Assembly (NCBI GenBank): GCA_021786215.1
Contig: JAJYNT010000042.1
Location: forward strand, 1-9,141
Reading direction: 5' to 3'
Origin: Chloroflexota bacterium
Lineage (GTDB): Bacteria > Chloroflexota > UBA6077
DNA: 9,141 nt
Both the position numbers and the translations under genes were made by a program. The notes below the pieces were generated by a model. The model saw only the letters and a program-made list of their open reading frames with translations. It ran no database searches and was not told the DNA's origin. Below are positions 1 to 6,635 of the stretch, piece by piece. Within the stretch, counting starts at the first letter, position 1; every line of letters starts with the position of its first letter.

Positions 1-437
1 TGGACTCCGAGGGTCCCGCCGACGACGGAGCCAACCAGCGATACCAGCCCTAGCCGGGCGTCCACGTTCCCCATTCGCCAGTGGACCAAGGTCCCCGAGG
101 CCGCCGTCCCGGCCACCTGAGTGCTTCCGGTCCCCACCGCCGCGCTGACGGGCACCCCCATCGCCATCAAGAGCGGGGTCATGAGAAAGGCCCCACCCAC
201 GCCGGTCATGCCGGACAAGACCCCGACCGCGAACCCGAGAGCCAGCAGCACGGGCAGATTGACCCACACCTCCGCGATGGGCAGAAACATGTTGAGGTGC
301 TGGGCCTCGCTTCCCAGCGAGCCGAGGGCGTCGGGTGCTGCCTCCACCAGGCACGTCCCGACAGCCAGCAGCACCAGAGCGACTACCGCCGAAAGGATCA
401 ACCGCCTCCGCAGCGCAGCCGCGGGCCGCACCCGCAT
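1..437 (-). CDS. TauE/SafE-family membrane anion (sulfite-type) exporter, N-terminal part, cut by window edge
   Basis: This gene has its start inside the window and runs off the left edge; 145 codons are visible. Reading the minus strand from the ATG at 437 gives a basic N-terminus (MRVRPAAALRRR), a hydrophobic segment at about residues 13-31, then LPIAEVWVN at 52-60. A second hydrophobic stretch holds GVLSGMTGVGGAFLMTPLL at about 72-90, followed by the region ending HWRMGNVDARLG (119-130) and a third hydrophobic stretch. The Gly-rich loop followed by F-x-TP-LL, and the HWR-x-GNVD motif, are characteristic of the TauE/SafE family (sulfite exporter, sulfoacetate and related anion transporters). 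Known members move sulfite or organosulfonates across the inner membrane. Being near apr-qmo makes sulfite the likely substrate, but that is inference. An in-frame ATG at 527 is possible, with an AGAGG directly against it. I prefer 437 because it gives a normal membrane anchor and has a purine-rich GAGAGAG about 7 nt upstream. Confidence 0.85.
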   Translation of the reverse strand, partial: MRVRPAAALRRRLILSAVVALVLLAVGTCLVEAAPDALGSLGSEAQHLNMFLPIAEVWVNLPVLLALGFAVGVLSGMTGVGGAFLMTPLLMAMGVPVSAAVGTGSTQVAGTAASGTLVHWRMGNVDARLGLVSLVGSVVGGTLGV

Positions 438-451
438 GCCTAGCTCTCTCG

Positions 452-465
452 GGACACCCGTGTCC
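452..465. promoter_or_regulatory. Perfect 14-bp palindrome just upstream of the exporter start
   Basis: GGACACCCGTGTCC consists of GGACAC, a CC centre and GTGTCC. It lies 14 nt before the exporter ATG at 437. The position suits an operator or a small 5' leader hairpin overlapping the ribosome-binding region. No regulator is identified. If the alternative ATG at 527 were the real start, the element would lie inside the coding sequence and lose this meaning. Confidence 0.3.
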
Positions 466-646
466 TTTGACTGATCTTCACGCCCTGAGAGCAAGCCCAC
501 GATCCCAACTCCCGCCGTCTCAATCATCCTCTGGACTGAAGACGCTACCAAGGCTACTCCGCTGGCATGCCGGAGTCTGCCCTGTTGGGGCGGTCTCCTG
601 TTGTCGGATCCAGACTCTGTGCGGGCGTGGGATCTCCGGCAGCCTG

Positions 647-667
647 TCCCGGTGGGGCCTGCCGGGA
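647..667. repeat. Short inverted repeat (6-bp arms, 9-nt loop)
   Basis: TCCCGG at 647-652 and CCGGGA at 662-667 are exact inverted arms around a 9-nt loop. They lie about midway between the response regulator stop and the exporter start. There is no T-run on the minus-strand reading, so this is not a canonical terminator. It could be chance in GC-rich DNA. Confidence 0.2.
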
Positions 668-817
668 AGAGGGGAAACGCACGACAAGGAGGGGTGGGAC
701 CTGTAGCCGGAAACGCGGCAACAGGGGGCCATTCGTGTCGTGCTGGCCGTGACAGCGTCGCCACCCAGAAGTTCCGGTCGACCTGGCGCGGGCGAGAGAG
801 CCGAGGGGAAAGACTCT

Positions 818-1471
818 CTAAGGCAGGAGCAGCCCTTTCTTCACAGCGTAGCGGACTAGCTCGCTCCGATGATGGATACGCAGCTTCTCGAAGCATCGCT
901 TGCGATAGGTGTCGACCGTACTGGCGCTGAGGAAGAGCCTTTCGGCTATCTCGGCACTGCTGTAGCCCTCTGCCGTGAGCTGCAGCACCTCCTTCTCTCG
1001 ATCCGACAGCCTGGCGTAGCTGTCCTGCTCCTCGCCATTGCTCACCCGCTCTAGGTAGTCGCCGATAAGCATTCGGGCAGCATCGGGGCGAAGATAGGCG
1101 GCTCCCTTCGCCACGGTACGGACGGCCTCGAGCAGCTCGGTGTGGGCCGCGGTCTTGGGCACATAGCCGAGAGCGCCAACTCTGAGCACGTGGAAGAGGT
1201 ACCGCTCGTGATCGTGGACCGTTAGGATCAGCACCCGGCAGGGCAACCCAAGGTCCCGGATTGCGCCGGTAGCGCGCAGCCCATCCATCCCGGGCATTGT
1301 GATGTCCATGACCACGACGTCCGGGCGGAGTTCGCGGGCTTTAGCGATCGCACCTTCCCCATCCTCCGCCTCGCCCACCACATCTATGTCCGGTTCGGAC
1401 TCCAGAAGTGCCTGCACACCACGGCGTAGAGCGGGATGATCATCGCACAATAGCACTCGGATCTTGCTCAT
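818..1471 (-). CDS. NarL/LuxR-type response regulator
   Basis: This 217-residue DNA-binding response regulator is the partner of the histidine kinase just upstream. The receiver domain spans about residues 1-120: acidic pair D10-D11, phosphoacceptor D56 within VVVMDITMPGMDG, switch Thr T84 and conserved K106. The C-terminal LuxR-type helix-turn-helix is at about 154-217, with LSDREKEVLQLTAEG followed by SSAEIAERLFLSASTVDTY. All residues needed for phosphorylation and DNA binding are present, and the length is normal for the family. The start at 1471 lies 32 nt inside the kinase gene, and GAAAGGGGG about 7 nt before the ATG serves as ribosome-binding site, so the two are probably translationally coupled. 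Targets are unknown. The neighbouring apr-qmo and exporter genes are natural candidates, by inference from position only. Confidence 0.95.
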   Translation of the reverse strand: MSKIRVLLCDDHPALRRGVQALLESEPDIDVVGEAEDGEGAIAKARELRPDVVVMDITMPGMDGLRATGAIRDLGLPCRVLILTVHDHERYLFHVLRVGALGYVPKTAAHTELLEAVRTVAKGAAYLRPDAARMLIGDYLERVSNGEEQDSYARLSDREKEVLQLTAEGYSSAEIAERLFLSASTVDTYRKRCFEKLRIHHRSELVRYAVKKGLLLP

Positions 1472-2921
1472 CCCCTTGCCCCCTTTCCGCTCCCTTGTGT
1501 GCTGCTGGTTGGAGAGGGATCTCGAGCCGCACCGCTGTCCAGCTCCCGGGATGGGAACAGATGTCTATCGTCCCGCCGACCAACGCCGCCCGCTCGGACA
1601 TGCCGAGGATGCCCATACCCCCGTTCGCGACTCGCCGGACAGAGGGGGGATCGAACCCCAGACCGTTGTCCCGGACGGTTGCGCGCAGCTTCCCACCAGA
1701 CAGCTCGATAAGAACCATAGCGGAGCTCGCATGAGAGTGTTTGGCGACATTCCTCAAGGCTTCCTGCACGATCCTGTAGGCCGCGAGCTCGATCTCCGGA
1801 TCGAGACGGCCAACGGGTCCGCTGACCCTGAGGTCGACCTGTAGCTTCTCCTGGCGCGCAAACCGCTCGGCATACCATTGCAGTGCGGCCACCAGTCCGA
1901 GGTCGTCCAGCGCCGTCGGCCGAAGCTGGGCGGCCATCCGCCTTATGCTCTCGGTGGCGCCGGCTGCCAGCGCCATCAGCTCCTCGCACTGCGATCCGAG
2001 GTCCTCGAGGTTCCGGCTGGCCTGCAGTAGCTTCATACGCACCAGGAGCGAGCTGAGGATCTGGGCAGTATCGTCGTGCAACTCCAGCGCGATACGTCTC
2101 CGTTCCTCCTCCTGGGCGGTCACGGCGGCTCGAGAGAGCCGCCGGAGCTGCCAGTTGAGGTCCTCGACCTCCAGAAGGTGCTCCAGCTCGAAGAGCCGCA
2201 GCGTTCTCACGACCACCCAGGCCACCACCGGGGCCAGGAGCAGCCTCACGATCTGGACCGGCAACTGCACTATCGCCGTCGGTGCATAGGCGCCCTGGGC
2301 CTGCAGCCAGAGGATCGTGGTCGGGACCTGGGCCCCGCCCGCGAAGCCGTACAGAGCCAAGGCGGCGGCGGCTAGCCGGCAGTCGCGCCTCAGGGCCGGC
2401 ATCCTGTCGAAGGACGGGGCTTTGCCCTGGAGATGGAAGGCCACAGCGCCGAGGAGAGCCGCGGGCAGGTAGAGTACATAGCGGGCAACCGCCTCGGCGC
2501 TCGCCATCGGCTCGGCCGCGAAATAGCCGCTCCCAAAGCCCACCATCACGGAGGGAACGGCGGCCCAGAGGAACAGCATCCAGGGCAACGAACGGATCCA
2601 GACACGCCCGGGCAATAGGGCCACCAGCACGCTGGCTCCGAACTGGGCCAGGCAGAGGCTGTACGCCAGCAGGAGCGCCGTGGTGAGGGGAGCCATCGCT
2701 TCCGCGAGGCCGCCGCCCAGAGGAAAGAGCTGCTGCGACAGCTCCAGCCAGGAGGCCGCGCTGTGCAGCAACCCGAAGACCGCCAGCAGCCAGAGGTACC
2801 TCGCCATAGCCAGCGCGGCGCGCGGGCGCGCCGCGACCAGGATGCTGACACTCATAGCGAAGAAGGCCAGCCCCTGGACGAAGAAGACAGCCACCAGGGT
2901 TGCCGAGCCTGTCAGATGCAT
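1440..2921 (-). CDS. Membrane sensor histidine kinase, HisKA_3 (NarX/DegS-like) type
   Basis: This 493-residue kinase should autophosphorylate and pass phosphate to the response regulator that overlaps its 3' end. The first ~240 residues hold about seven hydrophobic segments (roughly 7-30, 41-58, 75-103, 110-131, 146-163, 182-198, 217-240) with short loops and no large extracytoplasmic domain. This suggests sensing within or at the membrane. A linker at 241-270 leads to the HisKA_3 dimerisation domain with EERRRIALELHDDTAQIL; H282 is the predicted phosphoacceptor. The HATPase domain follows: N box with IVQEALRNVAKH (384-395), DNGLGFD (418-424) and GGMGILGM (434-441). The signal is unknown; the membrane architecture would allow a lipid-soluble or redox signal such as quinone state, but nothing in the sequence proves it. 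The ATG at 2921 directly precedes the first membrane segment and has only AAGG next to it. No upstream in-frame start was found nearby. Confidence 0.93.
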   Translation of the reverse strand: MHLTGSATLVAVFFVQGLAFFAMSVSILVAARPRAALAMARYLWLLAVFGLLHSAASWLELSQQLFPLGGGLAEAMAPLTTALLLAYSLCLAQFGASVLVALLPGRVWIRSLPWMLFLWAAVPSVMVGFGSGYFAAEPMASAEAVARYVLYLPAALLGAVAFHLQGKAPSFDRMPALRRDCRLAAAALALYGFAGGAQVPTTILWLQAQGAYAPTAIVQLPVQIVRLLLAPVVAWVVVRTLRLFELEHLLEVEDLNWQLRRLSRAAVTAQEEERRRIALELHDDTAQILSSLLVRMKLLQASRNLEDLGSQCEELMALAAGATESIRRMAAQLRPTALDDLGLVAALQWYAERFARQEKLQVDLRVSGPVGRLDPEIELAAYRIVQEALRNVAKHSHASSAMVLIELSGGKLRATVRDNGLGFDPPSVRRVANGGMGILGMSERAALVGGTIDICSHPGSWTAVRLEIPLQPAAHKGAERGQGDEQDPSAIVR

Positions 2922-2956
2922 CCTTGCGCACCGCCACCATGGGAGAAGCGGACCCG

Positions 2957-2983
2957 CGCCAGACCGCCCAGCTGGGCGTGGCG
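2957..2983. promoter_or_regulatory. 14-bp perfect palindrome within a longer imperfect inverted repeat, ahead of the kinase gene
   Basis: CGCCCAGCTGGGCG at 2965-2978 is a perfect palindrome. It is flanked by outer arms CGCCA (2957-2961) and TGGCG (2979-2983); the only asymmetry is 3 extra nt (GAC) on the left side. It lies 43 bp upstream of the kinase ATG at 2921, in the 184-bp spacer after qmoB. It could be an operator, possibly for the kinase-regulator pair itself, or an RNA hairpin ending or stabilising the qmoB transcript. No T-run follows, so intrinsic termination is unlikely. Confidence 0.35.
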
Positions 2984-3072
2984 AGCCTCCTCGTCCTCTC
3001 CAGCCTGTGAGGCGAACCGCCCCGGGACAATCCGCACCAATGAGTTGAGGGAGACTTAGGAATCAACAGCCG

Positions 3073-3093
3073 AGCGGATCTCAGCCTTCCGCT
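3073..3093 (-). terminator. Weak hairpin just downstream of qmoB, doubtful terminator
   Basis: On the minus strand AGCGGA and TCCGCT form a 6-bp stem with a 9-nt loop, starting 12 nt after the qmoB stop. The following sequence (CGGCTGTTGATTCC) has no U-tract, so strong Rho-independent termination is not expected. It may be a processing or stability element, or chance. Confidence 0.2.
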
Positions 3094-3105
3094 TATGACA
3101 GGTCG

Positions 3106-5232
3106 CTAAAACCCCTTGTAGGGATTGGGGCCCAACTCCCGCAGCTGCGCGGCAAAGTCATTCAGCGTGAGGGGCAGCTTGTCATACTCGGCGATTGTCA
3201 ACTGCTCCAGCCTCACCCTTTGGGGTTCCAGTCGCAACCGACCCAGTGTCTCCTTGACGTTTTCCATGCGGCGATTGGCCAGCTCGCTGCCCTTAATGAA
3301 GTGGCACTGGTAGTCGTCGCCGTAGCGGCATCCCAACAGGAGCACTCCGTCGATGCCACGCGACATGGCGTCGGCGATGAACACAACGTTCGTCGAACCC
3401 AGGCAGCGCAATGGGATTATCCTGAAGCTGCTGTCGTACTGCATCCGCAGGGATCCCGCCAAATCCAGAGCCGGGTAGGCGTCGTTCTCGCAGGCCAGCA
3501 CGAGAATGCGCAGCTTGTCCTCGTCCTCCGGAACCTCGATGGCCTTGATCATCGAGGTGATCTGGTCGATGCTGTAGTTCTTGAAGGAGATGAGCCGCTC
3601 CGGACACGCTCCCATGCAGACACCGCAGCGCCGGCACCGGTTCGGGCTGATCTCTGGTGTCCCCTTTGCATCCTCGTTGATGGCACCGAAGGGGCACTCC
3701 TCCGTGCAGCGCTTGCACTGGGTGCAACGTTGGAGGAAGAAGGAGGGGTAGGAGAGGTCCCCCACCCTCGGGTGCAGGGCGGCCCCTTGCTCCAGCAGAG
3801 TGATAGCCTGGATGGCGCGCATGGCGGCGCCTTCGGCGTCCTGGATACAGTCCGCCACGATCATCGGCTCGCGGACGCATCCCGCGGAAAAGATGCCGGT
3901 TCGCTGCGTCTCGTAGGGCCAGCACACGAAGTTGGAGTCCGCGAAGCCGTGGTGGGCAGTGGGCATGTCCGGGCTCTGGCGGTATCGCAGCTTCAGGGCA
4001 TCAATCCCGACCGGCACCATTCCCACGGCCAGGACGACGAGATCCGCCTCCAGCTTGATAACCGCGCCAAGCTGGGTGTCGTGCGCCTCAACGACCAGGT
4101 TGCCATCGCGGCCGGCCGCGACTCCGGAGACCTCCCCCCTGAGGAAGAAGACCTGGTCATCTTCCTGGACGCGTTTGTAGAAGTCCTCGTACTGGGCTGG
4201 AGTGCGGATATCCCTGTGCAGGATGTACACGTTGGCGGCGGGCCGCAGCTTGCGCACGTAGATGGCCTGCTTCAGCGACACCTGGCAGCAAACGGCCGAG
4301 CAGTAGGGGAGGTGCTCCTCATCGCGCGAGCCAGCGCACTGAACGAACAGGACCCTCCGGGGGGGCTGCCCATCCGATGGTCGGATGAGCTTGCCGTGCT
4401 TTACCTGTTCCTCCAGCATCACGCTCGTGATGACGTCCGGCAGGCGGCCGAAACCCAGGTGCTCCAGCTTCGTCGCGTCGTACGGCTGCCAGCCGGTGGC
4501 CAGAACGATGGAGCCCGCGCGGAAGTTGACGGAGTCGCGGGCGCGGTTGGCGACAACCTCGAAGTCGCCGGGTTGCCCCGACACCTCCTCTATGCTGGTA
4601 GAGGTCATGACGTTGATTCGGGGATCGGCGAGAACCTGCGACGCCAAGTCCGCGACGTTCGGGGCCTCGGGCTCCCGGTAGGGGGCGTGGGTGGGGGACA
4701 CCTGATCGAACTTGAGCAGCCAGCCGCCCAACTCCTGCTCTCGTTCCACGAGAATCACGTTGCGACCCGCCCGAGCTATGCCGAGGGCGGCCGTCAGACC
4801 GGTCACGCCGCCGCCCACTACCATTGCCGTCTGTTCCACCACCGCCTGCAGCGGTTCCAGCGGATTGGTCTTCTGCACCTTGACAATCCCCATGCGAAGC
4901 TGATCCTCCGCCAGGGCCTGGGTGTCTTCATCGGCAGGCGTGTGGCTCCATGCCACCTGCTCCCGCAGGTTGACCCTCTCGACAACTATCGAGTCGAGCG
5001 AGAAGAATTCAACGTTGACTCGCGGGGAGCAGGCTACAATAACCAGTCTGTCGGAGCCTTCCCGGGTCAGATCGCCTTTAAGATCCGAAAGGCCCGCGGG
5101 TCCGCACAGGCAGGAGTGCTGGGTGACATGCGCCCCGAACTCCTTCTCGGCTACCTCCTGGAGCCGCGCAATGTCCACAGCCTCGCCGATGCCGCATCCG
5201 GTGCAGATGTGGACTCCGACCTTCGACGCCAT
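3106..5232 (-). CDS. qmoB: QmoB, HdrA-type flavo-iron-sulfur subunit with C-terminal MvhD-like domain
   Basis: This 708-residue cytoplasmic electron-transfer subunit partners QmoA in passing electrons between AprBA and a quinone-linked membrane module. The N-terminal HdrA-like domain contains ICTGCGIGEAVD (9-20), C41 and C43, and CSPR (68-71). An FAD Rossmann motif GGGVTG lies at 140-145 with the acidic residue E163. The HdrA Cys signature is QCAGSRDEEHLPYCSAVCC (298-316). Two [4Fe-4S] motifs follow (C503/C506/C509/C513 and C533/C536/C539/C543). From about 575 onward is an MvhD-like domain with C581, C610, C635 and C643, likely binding [2Fe-2S]. This HdrA-plus-MvhD fusion distinguishes QmoB from QmoA. 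The ATG is 3 nt after the qmoA stop, with TAAGGAG at the qmoA 3' end as ribosome-binding site, so the two are tightly coupled. The gene looks intact. An HdrA of another complex is the main alternative, but the apr neighbours favour Qmo. Confidence 0.93.
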   Translation of the reverse strand: MASKVGVHICTGCGIGEAVDIARLQEVAEKEFGAHVTQHSCLCGPAGLSDLKGDLTREGSDRLVIVACSPRVNVEFFSLDSIVVERVNLREQVAWSHTPADEDTQALAEDQLRMGIVKVQKTNPLEPLQAVVEQTAMVVGGGVTGLTAALGIARAGRNVILVEREQELGGWLLKFDQVSPTHAPYREPEAPNVADLASQVLADPRINVMTSTSIEEVSGQPGDFEVVANRARDSVNFRAGSIVLATGWQPYDATKLEHLGFGRLPDVITSVMLEEQVKHGKLIRPSDGQPPRRVLFVQCAGSRDEEHLPYCSAVCCQVSLKQAIYVRKLRPAANVYILHRDIRTPAQYEDFYKRVQEDDQVFFLRGEVSGVAAGRDGNLVVEAHDTQLGAVIKLEADLVVLAVGMVPVGIDALKLRYRQSPDMPTAHHGFADSNFVCWPYETQRTGIFSAGCVREPMIVADCIQDAEGAAMRAIQAITLLEQGAALHPRVGDLSYPSFFLQRCTQCKRCTEECPFGAINEDAKGTPEISPNRCRRCGVCMGACPERLISFKNYSIDQITSMIKAIEVPEDEDKLRILVLACENDAYPALDLAGSLRMQYDSSFRIIPLRCLGSTNVVFIADAMSRGIDGVLLLGCRYGDDYQCHFIKGSELANRRMENVKETLGRLRLEPQRVRLEQLTIAEYDKLPLTLNDFAAQLRELGPNPYKGF

Positions 5233-5235
5233 TGG

Positions 5236-6495
5236 TCAACTCCTTACCACATCCTGGATTGCCAGCAGCGCCGCTGCGACCCCATCCCGCACACTCGCGG
5301 ACACGTCCATCGGCCTCCTGGCTACGCCAGCGGGATGGACCCCTTCGGTGCCGTCTGGAATGAGAAAGCCGTGCTGGTCCCAGACCAGTTGCACCCCGGG
5401 GATGGCGGCTTTATTCGCGGCAGGAGCGGTTCCGATGGCAAGCACTACCATGTCCACAGCCGTCCTCGTTTTCCCACCGTACATGGTATCGTCGGCGCTG
5501 ACGGTGAGCTCTCCCGTGGCTGGGTTCTCCTCGATCTTTGCCACTTTGCCTCTGAATAGCCTGACATGTCCGTCCTCGGCGATCTGCCGATAGAAGTTCT
5601 CATAGCGACCGGGCGCGCGCACATCCATGAAGAAGACGTGGACGCCGGCTTCGGGGTTTCGCTCTCGCACGTAAGTCACCTGCTTCAGCGACGCCATGCA
5701 GCAGACCGCCGAGCAGTATGGAAGGTGGTTCTCGTCGCGCGAGCCGGCGCACTGAACGAAGGCGACGCTGGTAACCTCCTTGCCGTCTGACGGGCGGAGG
5801 ATCCGGCCTCCGGTGGGGCCGTCACTTGCGGCCAGTCGCTCCATCATGACGTTGGTGATCACATTGCCGAAGCGCCCCAGACCCAGGTTGACCAACCGAG
5901 TGGCATCATATGGCATCCATCCGGTGGCTATGACAACAGATCGGACCTGCAGCCGGAGGTGTTTGGGAAAGCTGCCCAATTCGATCGCCCCATATCGGCA
6001 CGCGGACACGCACTCGGTGCACTCCTTGTTGGCACAAGCAGCGCGATCGATCACGTACTTGTAGGGCATTGCGGTCAGACAGGGCAGATAGATGGCAGTC
6101 GTCTCCCCCATGCCGTAGTTGAAAGCGTTCGTCCTGTGTCCGGGGCACACCTCGATGCAATCTCCACAGGCAGTGCACTTCTCCAACGACACGTAACGTG
6201 GATTGAGCGTGAGATTGACCTTGAAGTCTCCACGCTGCCCAGACAACTGCTCGACCTCGGCCTGAGTAAAGTAGGAGATCCGGGGATTGGTCTTGAGCCG
6301 CTTGAAGTACAGCTCCAGGCCGCAGGCTGGAGGGCAGAGCTTGGGGAAGAACTGGTGCATGCGAGCGACCCTTCCGCCCAGGAAGGGCTCTTTCTCGACC
6401 AGGACGACGCTGTAGCCTGCTTCCGCAGATTCGAGGGCAGCACTCAACCCCGCCATCCCGCTGCCCACCACAAGGATGTCCGTTTCGATAGTCAT
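5236..6495 (-). CDS. qmoA: QmoA, HdrA-type flavo-iron-sulfur subunit of the Qmo complex
   Basis: This 419-residue FAD and iron-sulfur protein is the partner of QmoB next to AprBA. The sequence shows an N-terminal Rossmann motif GSGMAG (11-16) with acidic E34, the QmoA-typical FFPKLCPPACGLEL (49-62), and a [4Fe-4S] motif C107/C110/C113/C117. A second Cys set lies at C154/C159/C162/C166, and the HdrA signature QCAGSRDENHLPYCSAVCC at 248-266. There is no MvhD-like tail, unlike QmoB. The reading frame is open back to an ATG at 6678 inside aprA, but I place the start at 6495. There the protein begins MTIETDILVVGSGMAG like family members, and AAGGAG sits 7 nt upstream. Length is close to that of known QmoA. 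A structured 140-bp spacer separates it from aprA. No membrane segment or signal peptide is seen, so it is cytoplasmic. Confidence 0.93.
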   Translation of the reverse strand: MTIETDILVVGSGMAGLSAALESAEAGYSVVLVEKEPFLGGRVARMHQFFPKLCPPACGLELYFKRLKTNPRISYFTQAEVEQLSGQRGDFKVNLTLNPRYVSLEKCTACGDCIEVCPGHRTNAFNYGMGETTAIYLPCLTAMPYKYVIDRAACANKECTECVSACRYGAIELGSFPKHLRLQVRSVVIATGWMPYDATRLVNLGLGRFGNVITNVMMERLAASDGPTGGRILRPSDGKEVTSVAFVQCAGSRDENHLPYCSAVCCMASLKQVTYVRERNPEAGVHVFFMDVRAPGRYENFYRQIAEDGHVRLFRGKVAKIEENPATGELTVSADDTMYGGKTRTAVDMVVLAIGTAPAANKAAIPGVQLVWDQHGFLIPDGTEGVHPAGVARRPMDVSASVRDGVAAALLAIQDVVRS

Positions 6496-6502
6496 CGCCT
6501 TG

Positions 6503-6508
6503 CTCCTT
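6503..6508 (-). promoter_or_regulatory. Ribosome-binding site that fixes the qmoA start
   Basis: AAGGAG on the minus strand lies 7 nt before the ATG at 6495. The upstream in-frame ATG at 6678 lies within aprA and would add about 61 residues with no resemblance to the family. This site is the reason for choosing the shorter start. Confidence 0.7.
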
Positions 6509-6533
6509 GGCTCTACCCCGAGACTGTCACCCT

Positions 6534-6617
6534 CAGCGCGCACGGTGGGCCCAGCGAAGGGGTCACACCTTTCGCGCTGCCAGCCTTTTGGCTCTGGGTA
6601 CCTCGGGCCGGCAGCGC
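6534..6617 (-). promoter_or_regulatory. Structured aprA-qmoA spacer with two mutually exclusive RNA stems
   Basis: In transcript order the spacer has segment 1 GCGCTGCC (6617-6610), segment 2 GGCAGCGCG (6581-6573) and segment 3 CGCGCTG (6540-6534). Segment 2 pairs perfectly with segment 1 (8 bp) or with segment 3 (7 bp), but not with both at once. The 2:3 fold can be extended inward by GGTG/CACC across a symmetric 3x3 internal loop and by CCC/GGG. A small AGCC-AAAA-GGCT hairpin (6593-6582) lies within the 1:2 loop. No U-tract follows, so a terminator-type attenuator is not supported. Processing, mRNA protection or translational control of qmoAB relative to aprBA are alternatives. Segment 3 ends 38 nt before the qmoA ATG. 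The pairing is seen directly; the function is inferred. Confidence 0.45.
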
Positions 6618-6635
6618 TCTGGAAGGGAGGGAACG

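Larger units (their letters stand above)
438..817. other. 380-bp spacer between response regulator and exporter
   Basis: No convincing gene was found here. Short open frames exist on both strands, but their translations are rich in Arg, Pro, Ser and Gly with no recognisable motif, as expected for high-GC noncoding DNA. The spacer probably holds the promoter of the exporter gene. It contains a perfect palindrome at 452-465 and a short inverted repeat at 647-667, listed separately. No tRNA, rRNA or long direct repeat was seen. Confidence 0.6.

Noticed and set aside
520..752. Small open frames on both strands in the regulator-exporter spacer
   Set aside because: No clear ribosome-binding sites, compositionally biased translations, and several conflicting frames over the same DNA.
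795..819. AGAGAG/CTCTCT inverted repeat overlapping the response regulator stop, considered as a terminator
   Set aside because: The stem is only 6 bp of alternating purines/pyrimidines, has a 13-nt loop, overlaps the stop codon and lacks a U-tract.
1468..3066. A 532-codon minus-strand open frame overlapping the histidine kinase in another frame
   Set aside because: The translation is Arg/Gly/Pro/Ala-rich low-complexity sequence, while the overlapping frame encodes a complete kinase with all catalytic boxes.
3220..5559. A 779-codon plus-strand open frame opposite qmoB and the end of qmoA
   Set aside because: It is the antisense shadow of two clear iron-sulfur flavoprotein genes in GC-rich DNA. 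Its translation has no recognisable motif and no good start context.
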